Assembly: GCA_013076295.1 (NCBI GenBank)
Contig: RQOL01000505.1
Coordinates: 62,001-126,000 of the forward strand
Direction: 5' to 3'
Length of the DNA stretch: 64,000 nucleotides
From: Sanderia malayensis
Lineage: Eukaryota > Cnidaria > Scyphozoa > Semaeostomeae > Pelagiidae
The notes beneath the pieces were generated by a model that worked only from the letters and a program-made list of their open reading frames with translations, was not told the DNA's origin and ran no database searches. Of the stretch, positions 25,401 through 37,390 are shown one piece after another. Each line of letters begins with the position of its first letter. Position 1 is the stretch's first letter. A program made the position numbers and the translations under genes.

Positions 25401-28400
25401 TACAGCTAAAACTCACGGATTGAAACAAAACTTTTTTACTTCTTTTCCGCGATCTTAACATTAATTCCCACAATTTACACATGAATCCACGTTAATACAG
25501 CTAAAGCTGACTGATTGAAATACATTCTTTTGTACTTGTTTTTCGTGATATTGACATTGATTCCCACAATTTATACATGAATCCATGTTAAGACAAATAA
25601 AACTGACTGATTGGAATACACCATTTTTACTTTTTTTGTGATATTAACATTCGTTACCACAATTTGCACATGAACCCACGTTAATACAGATAAAGCCGAC
25701 TGATTGAAAGACAACTTTTTTTTTCTTTTCGGTGATTTTAACATTCATTCCCACAATTTACACATGAATCCATGTTAATACAGCTCACACTGACTGATGG
25801 AAATACACTTTTTTTACTTGTTTTCAGCGATATTAACCTTCATTCCCACAATTTACACATGATTTCACATTAATACAGCTATAAAACACTGATTGAAATA
25901 CAGCTTTTTTACTTGTTTTTTTGGGATATCTACTTTCGTTCCCTCAATTTACACATTAATGCACGTTAATACAGCTAAAAATACTCATTGAAATACACCT
26001 TTTATACCTTCTCGCAGTGATATTGACATTCAGTCCCACAATTTGCCCACACGTCCACGTAAATACAGGTAAAACTGACTGATTGAAATGCACTCTTTTT
26101 ATTTGTTTTAGTGATATTAACATTCATTCCAACAATCTACACATGAATCAGCGTTAATACGGCTAAAACTGACTGATTAAAATGCACTTGTTTTACTTGT
26201 TTTCAGTGATAGTAGCTTTCATTCCCACAATTTACACATGAATCAACGTTAATACATGTAAAACTGACTGATTAAAATGCACTTGTTTTACTTGTTTTCA
26301 GTGATATTAACTTTCATTCCCACAATTTACACATGATCTCACGTTAATACAGCTAAATTTGACTGATTGAAATACACCGTTTTTACTTCTCTTCAGTGAT
26401 ATTAACATTCATTCCCACATTTTACACATAACTTCACGTTAATGCAGCTGAAACTCACGGATTGAAACAAAATTTTTTTACTTCCTTTCTGCGATATTAA
26501 CATTCATTCCCACAATTTACACGTGAATCCACGTTAATACAGCTAAAACTGACTGATTGAAATACACCTTTTTTACTTTTTTTCCGTGATATTGACATTG
26601 ATTTCCACAATTTACTAATACGTCAACTTTAAAACAGCTAAAACTGACAGACTGAAATACACCTTTTTTTACTTGTTCTCCGTGATATTGACGTTCATTA
26701 CCACAACTTATAAATGATTTGTTTTTAGTACAGCTAAAAATGACCAATTGAAATGCATCTTTTCTTACTTGTTTTCAGTGATATTAACATTCATTCCAAC
26801 AATCTACACATGAATCCGCGTTAATACGGCTAAAACTGACTGATTAAAATACACTTGTTTCACTTGTTTTCGGTGATATTAGCTTTCATTCCCACAATTT
26901 ACATATGAATCCACGTTAATACAGCAAAAAGTGACTGATTGAAATACAACTTTTTTACTTCTTTTCCACTATATAAATATTCATTCCCACAATTTACACA
27001 TAATTTCACGTTATTACAGCTAAAACTCACTGATTGAAACAAAACGTTTTTACTTCCTTTCCGCGATATTCCAATTCATTCCCACAATTTACTCATGAAT
27101 CCACGTTAATACAGCGAAAAGTGACTGATTTAAATACAACTTTTTTACTCCTTTTCCACTATATATATATTCGTTCCCACAATTTATACATAATTTCACG
27201 TTATTAAAGCTAAACTCACGGATTGAAACTAAACGTTTTTATTTCCTTTCCGTGATACTAACATTCCCCCAATTTGCACATGAATCCACGTTAATAAAGC
27301 AAAAACTGACTGATTGAAATACAACATTTTTACTTTTGTTCTGTGATTCTAACATTCATTTCCACAATTTACACATGAATCCATGTTAATACAGCTAAAA
27401 CTGACTGATGGAAATACACTTTTTTTACTTGTTTTCAGTGATATTAACCTTCATTCACACAATTTACACATGATTCCACGTTAATACAGCTATAAAATGC
27501 TGATTGAAATACACTTTTTTCCTTTTTTGCAGTGATATTGACATTAATTCTCATAATTCACCCATAAGTCCACGTAAATACAGGTAAAACTGACTGATTG
27601 AAATGCACTCTTTTTAATTGTTTTAGTGATATTAACATTCATTCCAACAATCTACACATGAATCCGCGTTAATACGGCTAAAACTGAGTGATTAAAATAC
27701 AGTTGTTTTACTTGTTTTCAGTGATATTAACTTTCATTCCCACAATTTACAGATTATTCAACGTTAATACAGCTAAAACTGACGGATTTAAATACACCGT
27801 TTTTACTTCTCCTCAGTGATATTAACCTTCATTCCCACAATTTACACATGAATCCCCGTTAATACAGCTATAAAATACTGGTTCAATTACAACTTTTTTA
27901 CTTCTTTTCCGTTATCTTAACATTCATTCCCACAATTTACACATAATTTCACGTTAATGCAGCTAAAACTCAGGGATTGAAACAAAACTTGTTTACTTCT
28001 TTTCCGCGATATTAACATTCATTCCCACAATTTACACCTGAATCCACGTTAATACAGCTAAAATTGATTGATTGAAATACACCTTTTTTACATCTTTTCC
28101 GCGATATTAACATTAATTCCCACAATTTACACATGAATCCACGTTAATACAGCTAAACCTGACTGATTGTAATACACCATTTTTACTTGTTTTCCGTGAT
28201 ATTGACATTGATTCCCACAATTGACACAGACGTCAACGTTAATACAGGTAAAACTGACAAACTGAAATACACCTTTTTTTAATTCTTTTCCGTGATATTG
28301 ACACTCATTACCACAACTTATAAATGATTTGTCTTTAATACAGCTAAAACTAACCAATTGAAATACACCTTTTCTTACTTTTTTTCAGTGATTTTAACAT

Positions 28401-30315
28401 TCATTCCCACAATTTATACATGAATCCATGTTAAGACAGATAAAACTGACTGGTTGGAATACACTATTTTTAGTTGTTTTTAATGATATTAACGTTCGTT
28501 CCCACAATTTACACATGAATCCCCGTTAATACAGCTATACAACACTGATTGAATTACAACTTGTTTGCTTCTTTTCCGTTATATTAACATTCATTCCCAC
28601 AATTTATATATCAATCCACGTTAATACAGCGAAAACTTACTGATTGAAGCAAAACTTTTTTACTTCTTTTCCACGATATTAGCATTCATTCCCACAATTT
28701 ACACATGAATCAATGTTAATACATGTAAAACTCACTGATTGAAATGCACCTTTTTTACTTGTTTTTAGTGATATTAACCTTCATTCCCACAATTTACACA
28801 TGATTCCACGTTAATACAGCTATAAAACACTGATTGAAATACTCCCTTTTTACTTGTTTTCAGTGATATCAACTTTCATTCCCACAATTTACACATTAAT
28901 CCACGTTAATACAGCTAAAACTGATTGATTAAAATACACCTTTTTTACTTCTTTTCCGCGATATTAACATTCACTCCCACAATTTACATATGAATCCACG
29001 TTAATACAGCGAAAACTGACCAATTGAAATACAACACTTTCACTTTTTTCGGTGATTTTAACATTCATTCCCACAATTTACACATGATTCCACGTTAATA
29101 CAGCTATAAAACACTGATTGAAATACTCCTTTTTTACTTGTTTTCAGTGATATCAACTTTCATTCCCACAATTTACACATTAATCCACGTTAATACAGCT
29201 AAAAAGTACTCATTGAAATACACCTTTTTTACTTTCTCGCAGTGATATTGACATTCAGTCCCACAATTAACATTCATTCCAACAATCTACACATGAATCC
29301 GCGTTAATACGGCTAAAACTGACTGATTAAAATGCACTTGTTTTACTTGTTTTCAGTGATAGTAGCTTTCATTCCCACAATTTACAGATGATTCCACGTT
29401 AATACAGCTAAAACTGACGGATTGAAATATACTTCTTTTACTTGTTTTCAGTGATATTAACTTTCATTCCCACAATTTACAGATGATTCCACGTTAAAAC
29501 AGCTAAAACTGACGGATTGAAGAACACTTTTTTTACTTGTTTTCAGTGATATTAACTTTCATTCCCACAATTTACACTTGATTCCACGTTAATACAGCTA
29601 AATCGGACTGATTGAAATACACCGTTTTTACTTCTTTTCAGTGATATTAACCTTCATTCCCACAACTTACACATGAATCCACGTTAATACAGCTATAAAA
29701 CACTGATTGAAGTACAACTTTTTTACTTTATTTCCGTTATATTAACATTCATTCCCACAATTTACATATGAATCCACGTTAATACAGCGAAAAGTGACTG
29801 ATTGAAATGCAACTTTTTTACTTCTTTTCCATTATATTAACATTCGTTACCACAATTTGCACATGAATCCACGTTAATACAGATAAAGCTGACTGATTGA
29901 AATACAACTTATTTTCTTCTTTTCAGTGTTTTTAACATTCATTCCCAAAAATTTACACATGAATTCACGTCAATAGCGCTGAAACATACTGATTGAAATG
30001 CACCTGTTTTACGTTTTTCCGTGATATTAACATTCGTTACCACAATTTACACATGAATCCACGTTAATACAGCTATAAAACACTGGCTCAATTACAACTT
30101 TTTTACTTCTTTTCCGTTATCTTAACATTCATTCCCACAATTTACATATGAATCCACGTTAATACAGCGAAAAGTGACTGATTGAAATGCAACTTTTTTA
30201 CTTCTTTTCCATTATATTAATATTCATTCCCACAATTTACACATGAATCCGCGTTAATACAGCTAAAACTGACTGACTGAAATACACCTTTTCTACTTTT
30301 TCACAGTGATGTTAA
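22471..30315 (+). repeat. 95-96 bp satellite array, segment 2
   Basis: The array resumes at the exact base where segment 1 stopped, about 82 monomers by length. It includes a local run of near-identical monomers at 24500-24835 with CAGATGATTCCACGTTAATA and TACTTGTTTTACTTGTTTTC boxes, and two similar stretches at about 24890-25345 and 25450-25900. The first 240 bases match 1658-1920 and 8966-9230. From about 26880 a new set of subtypes appears (AAAAGTGACTGATTGAAATAC, CTATATATATATTCG) that dominates the right half of the window. No gene is seen. Confidence 0.96.
29264..29285 (+). repeat. Truncated monomer junction
   Basis: The box TCAGTCCCACAATT is joined directly to AACATTCATTCCAAC, removing about 80 bp of a monomer relative to full-length versions such as 27541-27640. 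The identical junction recurs at 34711-34730, 36631-36650, 40541-40560, 55245-55264, 55737-55756, 61454-61473 and 63561-63580. One deletion followed by block amplification explains all eight, which makes it a lineage marker. Confidence 0.88.
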
Positions 30316-30381
30316 AGTGCTAATGCAACGAAATTTATATAGATATAGATTAGTTTATTTGAAATGAAAGCCAAAGATGTA

Positions 30382-30420
30382 CTTGTCAGTTTGATGCAAT
30401 TTTGACGTGCATCTGACAAG
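30382..30420. repeat. Hairpin near the left end of TTAA element copy 1
   Basis: CTTGTCAG ... ATGCA pairs with TGCAT ... CTGACAAG across a short loop, with four extra bases on the left arm. It is also found at 45939-45977 in copy 2 and 51566-51604 in copy 3 (one base of the stem changed there). Subterminal inverted repeats of this kind can be transposase-binding sites, but that is inference. Confidence 0.6.
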
Positions 30421-31089
30421 TATAAGTTACTTTATTTTCACCTTGAATCAGGCCACCGTTTGCGAAAAATATTGCAACGCTGTGACGTCACAGTGATGAC
30501 CCATATTATTTCTCGCAATGGAAGTCAATGGGTTTTTTCCAACATCGCTTGGTTTTTTTTGATAGCTCCACTCAGGGTGGGGATATTTGAGCTGCGGCTG
30601 AACCAACATAAGGGCGAATCTTTTAGCCGTTGTTCTGAAGAAATTGGTGTCATTTTGTTTAACGTTAGAGACACAATTTAAGTTTGAAAATGGGTACCTC
30701 CAAAAAATGTGACGTCATCCCGCGTCGCCATTGTTGCTTCGAGTTGCTGTGGAACGACACGTAGCCCTGGTTTGGTTATCCCAGGTCTTTTTTTTTAAAA
30801 CAACTTATTTTAGCTCAAAATTGAAGACATTGAATTATTTTTAGAAACTTCGGAAATTAAATTTCCTTCGATATCACCCCAAAAAGCTAAATCTTCTGAC
30901 ATTTGTTTTGGTCGGCTCGGGCCTAACCACTCCGGGCAGAAGTGCTTAGGCCCAGTAAAGCTGAGGTCACACGGGTTGGTTTACGAGCTTGTTTACTGCA
31001 TCTATTGCAGGAATAGCGTTTGATTTTAGCTTTATTCTCATCTTTAATTCTTTCCCAATATCTCTCTTTACTTCAAACAAAAATGAGCG

Positions 31090-31338
31090 CTATAATGAAT
31101 AAAATCCTGTTATCCTAGTCGGTGGGTGCGAATGATGTCTGTCTCCTGAACTCCTTAAAAAGACCTTGTTCTGTTTGATTGGTTTTGAAATACTATCAGC
31201 AACATCATGAAGCAATACTTTTTCGCAACACTGAGTAATCGTACAATTGTCTCCGTTATGTATCTCTACGACATGTAAATAATTTGATGATTTATTTGCT
31301 CCCGAGACGAGATACCCGTCATGTGTGTGCTCGCTCAC
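31090..31338 (-). pseudogene. Element-borne open frame, unrecognised
   Basis: An 82-codon minus-strand frame starting MSEHTHDGYLVSG and ending near RITGFYSL. The same frame is open in copy 2 (46652-46900) and copy 3 (52279-52527). Because the copies share one recent ancestor, this is weak evidence of function. No domain is recognised over its length; its 3' end overlaps, in another frame, the start of a THAP-like tail that is better preserved in copies 2 and 3. It may be part of a degraded transposase gene or a chance frame. Confidence 0.3.
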
Positions 31339-31580
31339 AGCTCGCCATGTCGCATTTCAATAGAAGGAAGCGTGCTTGACGTTGCAGACGCGACGTTTGA
31401 TGACATCACAGTGATGTTCAGTTTTCGCACGAAAAAAGTCAAAATTGCCTACTTTGAAGGTTAATAGCGAAAGAAGTGTACATAATTTGCAAATTTTACT
31501 TGCGCCACGTTAATCAGTGCATTGAAATCTATAGATTTTTGATATAAAAACACTATGTAAAAATTCGTTGCATAAACACT

Positions 31581-32262
31581 TTAACATTGATTCCCACAAT
31601 TTACACATGATTTCACGCTAATATAGCTATAAAACACTGATTGAATTACACCTTTTTTACTTCCTTTCCGCGATATTCATATTCATTCCCACAATTTACA
31701 CATGAATCCACGTTAATACAGCGAAAAGTGACTGATTGAAATGCAACTTTTTTACTTCTTTTCCATTATATTAATATTCATTCCCAAAATTTACACATGA
31801 ATCCACGTTAATACAGCGAAAAGTGACTGATTTAAATACAACTTTTTTACTCCTTTTCCACTATATATATATTCATTCCCACAATTTATACATAATTTCA
31901 CGTTATTAGAGCTAAACTCACGGATTGAAACTAAATGTTTTTATTTCCTTTCCGTGATACTAACATTCCCACAATTTGCACATGAATCCACGTTAATACA
32001 GATAAAGGTGACTGATTGAAATACAACTCTTTTTCTTCTTTTCAGTGTTTTTAACATTCATTCCCAAAAATTTACACATGAATTCACGTCAATACCGCTA
32101 AAAAATACTGATTGAAATGCACCTGTTTTACGTTTTTCCGTGATATTAAAATTCGTTACCACAATTTACATATGAATCCACGTTAATAAAGCAAAAACTG
32201 ACTGATTGAAATACAACATTTTTACTTTTGTTCTGTGATTCTAACATTCATTTCCACAATTT
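31581..32262 (+). repeat. 95-96 bp satellite array, segment 3
   Basis: About seven monomers between the TTAA element and the LINE. They include the CTATATATATATTCATTCCC subtype at 31860-31880 and the TTTTGTTCTGTGATTCTAAC subtype at 32224-32243, whose TTTCCACAATTTA box received the LINE. Nothing else is seen. Confidence 0.95.
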
Positions 32263-32679
32263 AATGCACTATTCATAAACATCCCGAATATTCTAATTCA
32301 AAGACTTCAATGTGTTCAAAACACAGCATTGCGAGTTGCTTGCAACGTGTCCAAATTTAGCAGAAGGCACCTAAGTCCATTGTTCAAGGAACTACATTGG
32401 TTAAAAATAAAGGAGAGGATTGCATTCAAGATTTGTCTTATTGTGCATAAATGTGTATGGGGTGATGCACCAGATGTTTTGAAAGACAAAATTCAGGTCC
32501 AAAGTACACGCTACAACACAGTGCAGGTGAAGGCCAGTAATGGTAAATATGGTGATCGGTGTTTTGGGAGAGCGGGTCCAATGTTATGGAATAATCTCCC
32601 TAGTGATCTTAGGATGATAAGATCTACAGAAAACTTTAAAACGACACTAAAAACATTTCTTATGTCTAACACAATCTGA
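32263..32679 (+). pseudogene. LINE reverse-transcriptase C-terminal fragment
   Basis: One open frame runs from the 5' truncation point (reading NALFINIPNILIQRLQCVQN) to a stop at 32677-32679. Downstream landmarks are HLSPLFKELHWLKIKERIAF, KICLIVHKCVWGDAPDVL, RAGPMLWNNLPSDLR and ENFKTTLKTFL. These match the region after the catalytic palm in CR1/L2-type open reading frame 2 proteins, where family members read RLQxVQNxAxR, PLLxxLHWLPVxxRI and GPxxWNxLP. The catalytic residues and the endonuclease are missing through 5' truncation, so it is inactive. No in-frame stops have accumulated, which suggests a fairly recent insertion. Confidence 0.85.
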
Positions 32680-32821
32680 CTTTTACTAATTTTAATTTCA
32701 AAATTTTAATACTTACATAACAAAGTTTACAAAAATGTTCACAGTTGAGCAAACTTACTGCAAGCGCGCAGAAGTAGAAACTGTGGGTAAAACCAATATA
32801 TTATTATTATTATTATTATTT
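32680..32821 (+). other. LINE 3' untranslated region and ATT tail
   Basis: About 118 bp of AT-rich untranslated sequence after the stop, then about eight ATT units. The tail's last bases merge with the satellite's TTTACACATG box. Confidence 0.75.
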
Positions 32822-34070
32822 ACACATGAATCCATGTTAATACAGCTAAAATTGACTGATGGAAATACACTTTTTTTACTTCTTTTCAGTGATATTAACC
32901 GTCATTCACACAATTTACACATGATTCCACGTTAATACAGCTATAAAATGCTGATTGAAATACACCTTTTTTCCTTTTTTGCAGTGATATTGACATTCAT
33001 TCCAACAATCTACACATGAATCCGCGTTAATGCGGCTAAAACTGAGTGATTAAAATACAGTTGTTTTACTTTTTTTCAGTGATATTAACTTTCATTCCCA
33101 CAATTTACAGATGATTCAACGTTAATACAGCTAAAACTGACGGATATAAATACACCGTTTTTACTTCTCTTCAGTGATATTAACCTTCATTCCCACAATT
33201 TACACATGAATCCACGTTAATACAGCTATAAAACACTGGTTCAATTACAACTTTTTTACTTCTTTTCCGTTATCTTAACATTCATTCCCACAATTTACAC
33301 ATAATTTCACGTTAATGCAGCTAAAACTCACGGATTGAAACAAAACTTGTTTACTTCTTTTCCGCGATATTAACATTCATTCCCGCAATTTACACCTGAA
33401 TCCACGTTAATACAGCTAAAATTGATTGATTGAAATACACCTTTTTTACTTCTTTTCCGCGATATTAACATTAATTCCCACAATTTTCACATGAATCCAC
33501 GTTAATACAGCTATAAAACACTGATTGAGTTAGAACTTTTTTACATCTTTTCCGTTATATTAACATTCATTCCCACAATTTACATATGAATCCACGTTAA
33601 TACAGCGAAAAGTGACTGATTGAAATACAACTTTTTTAGTTCTTTTCCGTTATATTAACATTCATTTCCACAATTTACACATAACTTCACATTAATACAG
33701 CTAAAACTCACGGATTGAATCAAAACGTTTTTACTTCTTTTCCGCGATATTCACATTCATTCCCACAATTTACACATGAATCCACGTTAATACAGCTAAA
33801 CCTGACTGATTGTAATACACCTTTTTTACTTGTTTTCCGTGATATTGACATTGATTCCCACAATTGACACAGACGTCAACGTTAATACAGGTAAAACTGA
33901 CAGACTGAAATACACCTTTTTTAAATTCTTTTCCGTGATATTGACACTCATTACCACAACTTATAAATGATTTGTCTTTAATACAGCTAAAACTGACCAA
34001 TTGAAATACACCTTTTCTTACTTTTTTCAGTGATATTAATATTCATTCCCACAATTTATACATGAATCCA

Positions 34071-37000
34071 CGTTAATACAGCTATAAAATATTGATCGAA
34101 ATACAACTTTTTTACTTCTTTTCCGTCATATTAACATTCATTCCCATAACTTAAATATGAATCCACGTTAATACAGCGAAAACTGACCGATTGAAATACA
34201 ACACTTTCACTTTTTTCGGTGATTTTAACATTCATTCCCCAAAATTTACACATGATTCCACGTCAATACAGCTATAAAACACTGATTGAAATACTCTTTT
34301 TTTACTTGTTTTCAGTGATATCAACTTTCATTCCCACAATTTACACATTAATCCACGTTAATACAGCTAAAACTGATTGATTAAAATACACCTTTTTTAC
34401 TTCTTTTCCGCGATATTAACATTCACTCCCACAATTTACATATGAATCCACGTTAATACAGCGAAAACTGACCGATTGAAATACAACACTTTCACTTTTT
34501 TCGGTGATTTTAACATTCATTCCCACAATTTACACATGATTCCACGTTAATACAGCTATAAAACACTGATTGAAATACTCCTTTTTTACTTGTTTTCAGT
34601 GATATCAACTTTCATTCCAACAATTTGCACATTAATCCACGTTAATACAGCTAAAAAGTACTCATTGAAATAGACCTTTTTTACTTTCTCGCAGTGATAT
34701 TGACATTCAGTCCCACAATTAACATTCATTCCAACAATCTACACATGAATCCGCGTTAATACGGCTAAAACTGACTGATTAAAATGCACTTGTTTTACTT
34801 GTTTTCAGTGATAGTAGCTTTCAATCCCACAATTTACAGATGATTCCACGTTAATACAGCTAAAACTGACGGATTGAAATATACTTCTTTTACTTGTTTT
34901 CAGTTATATTAACTTTCATTCCCACAATTTACAGATGATTCCACGTTAAGACAGCTAAAACTGACGGATTGAAGAACACTTTTTTTACTTGTTTCAGTGA
35001 TATTAACCTTCATTCCCACAATTTACACAAGAATCCACGTTAATACAGCTAAAAAAAACTGATTGAAATACACCTTTTTTACTTTTTCGCAGTGATATTG
35101 ACATTCATTCCCATAATTTACCCATACGTCAACGTTAATACATGTAAAACTGACTGATTAAATGGCACCCTTTTTACTTGTTTTTAGTGATATTAACCTT
35201 CATACCCTCAGTTTACACATGAATCCACGTTAATACAGCTAAAACTCACGGATTGAAACAAAACGTTTTTACTTTTTTTCCGCGATGTTCACATTCATTC
35301 CCACAATTTACACATGAATCCACGTTAATACATCTAAAACTGACTGATTGTAATACACCTTTTTTTACTTGTTTTCCGTGATATTGACATTGACTCCCAC
35401 AATTGACACATACGTCAACTTTAATACAGGTAAAACTGACAGACTGAAATACACCTTTTTTTAATTCTTTTCCGTGATATTGACACTCATTACCACAACT
35501 TATAAATGATTTGTCTTTAATACAGCTAAAACTGACCAATTGAAATACACCTTTTCTTACTTTTTTTCAGTGATATTAATATTCATTCCCACAATTTATA
35601 CATGAATCCATGTTAAGACAGATAAAACTGACTGATTGGAATACACTATTTTTAGTTGTCTTTAATGATATTAACGTTCATTCCCACAATTTACACATGA
35701 ATCCCCGTTAATACAGCTATACAACACTGATTGAATTACAACTTGTTTGCTTCTTTTCCGTTATATTAACATTCATTCCCACAATTTATATATCAATCCA
35801 CGTTAATACAGCGAAAACTTACTGATTGAAACAAAACTTTTTTACTTCTTTTCTACGATATTAGCATTCATTCCCACAATTTACACATGAATCAATGTTA
35901 ATACATGTAAAACTGACTGATTAAAATGCACCCTTTTTACTTGTTTTTAGTGATATTAACCTTCATACCCTCAATTTACACATGAATCCACGTTAATACA
36001 GCTATAAAATATTGATCGAAATACAACTTTTTTACTTCTTTTCCGTCATATTAACATTCATTCCCACAATTTACATATGAATCCACGTTAATACAGCGAA
36101 AACTGACCGATTGAAATACAACACTTTCACTTTTTTCGGTGATTTTAACATTCATTCCTCACAATTTACACATGATTCCACGTTAATACAGCTATAAAAC
36201 ACTGATTGAAATACTCTTTTTTTCCTTGTTTTCAGTGTTATCAACTTTCATTCCCACAATTTACACATTAATCCACGTTAATACAGCTAAAACTGATTGA
36301 TTAAAATACACCTTTTTTACTTCTTTTCCGCGATATTAACATTCACTCCCAAAATTTACATATGAATCCACGTTAATACAGCGAAAACTGACCGATTGAA
36401 ATACAACACTTTCACTTTTTTCGGTGATTTTAACATTCATTCCCACAATTTACACATGATTCCACGTTAATACAGCTATAAAACACTGATTGAAATATTC
36501 CTTTTTTACTTGTTTTCAGTGATATCAACTTTCATTCCAACAATTTGCACATTAATCCACGTTAATACAGCTAAACAGTACTCATTGAAATAGACCTTTT
36601 TTACTTTCTCGCAGTGATATTGACATTCAGTCCCACAATTAACATTCATTCCAACAATCTACACTTGAATCCGCGTTAATACGGCTAAAACTGACTGATT
36701 AAAATGCACTTGTTTTACTTGTTTTCAGTGATAGTAGCTTTCATTCCCACAACTTACAGATCATTCCACGTTAATACAGCTAAAACTGACGGATTGAAAT
36801 ATACTTCTTTTACTTGTTTTCAGTTATATTAACTTTCATTCCCACAATTTACAGATGATTCCACGTTAAGACAGCTAAAACTGACGGATTGAAGAACAAT
36901 TTTTTTACTTGTGTCAGTGATATTAACCTTCATTCCCACAATTTACACAAGAATCCACGTTAATACAGCTAAAAAAAACTAATTGAAATACACCTTTTTT

Positions 37001-37390
37001 ACTTTTTCGCAGTGATATTGACATTCATTCCCATAATTTACCCATACGTCAACGTTAATACATGTAAAACTGACTGATTAAATGGCACCCTTTTTACTTG
37101 TTTTTAGTGATATTAACCTTCATACCCTCAGTTTACACATGAATCCACGTTAATACAGCTAAAACTCACGGATTGAAACAAAACGTTTTTACTTCTTTTC
37201 CGCGATATTCACATTCATTCCCACAATTTACACATGAATCCACGTTAATACATCTAAAACTGACTGATTGTAATACACCTTTTTTTACTTGTTTTCCGTG
37301 ATATTGACATTGACTCCCACAATTGAAACATACGTCAACTTTAATACAAGTAAAACTGACAGACTGAAATACACCTTTTTTTAATTCTTT
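34071..37390 (+). repeat. Tandem 1920-bp higher-order repeat
   Basis: Bases 34071-35470 recur at 35991-37390 with an exactly constant 1920-bp offset (about twenty monomers), for example GCTATAAAATATTGATCGAA at 34081 and 36001 and GAATCCACGTTAATACAGCT at 35221 and 37141. Both units include the truncated-monomer junction. Only scattered substitutions distinguish them. Confidence 0.93.

Larger units (their letters stand above)
30316..31580 (+). mobile_element. TTAA-flanked Kolobok-like element, copy 1
   Basis: A 1265-bp unrelated insert flanked by TTAA on both sides (30312-30315 and 31581-31584). The terminal repeats are AGTGCTAATGCAACGAAATT on the left and, reverse-complemented, AGTGTTTATGCAACGAATTT on the right: 21 bp with three mismatches. 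TTAA targets are used by piggyBac and Kolobok. The ends do not look like the CCC-type piggyBac termini, and a THAP-like remnant inside favours Kolobok. It is too short and broken to be autonomous. Copy 1 differs from copies 2 and 3 by a few tens of changes including small indels, for example one A fewer near 31075. Its flanking monomer is the same as theirs, so it is not an independent insertion. Confidence 0.82.
32263..32821 (+). mobile_element. 5'-truncated LINE 3' end, CR1/L2-like
   Basis: About 0.55 kb of non-LTR retrotransposon starting abruptly within the reverse-transcriptase gene and ending in an ATT microsatellite tail (about 32798-32821). The left junction is TTTCCACAATTTA | ATGCACTATTC. 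On the right the tail runs into TTTACACATGAATCC, so a target duplication of up to 5 bp (ATTTA) is possible but ambiguous with the tail. Undisturbed versions of the same monomer lie at about 27360, 38641, 48100 and 49515. The element is in the plus orientation. The simple-repeat tail rather than poly(A), together with the protein, suggests a CR1/L2/Rex-type clade; the exact clade is not resolved. Confidence 0.85.

Noticed and set aside
30316..31580. piggyBac assignment of the TTAA element
   Set aside because: The target fits, but the termini begin AGTG rather than CCC-type ends and the only protein-like trace resembles a THAP finger.
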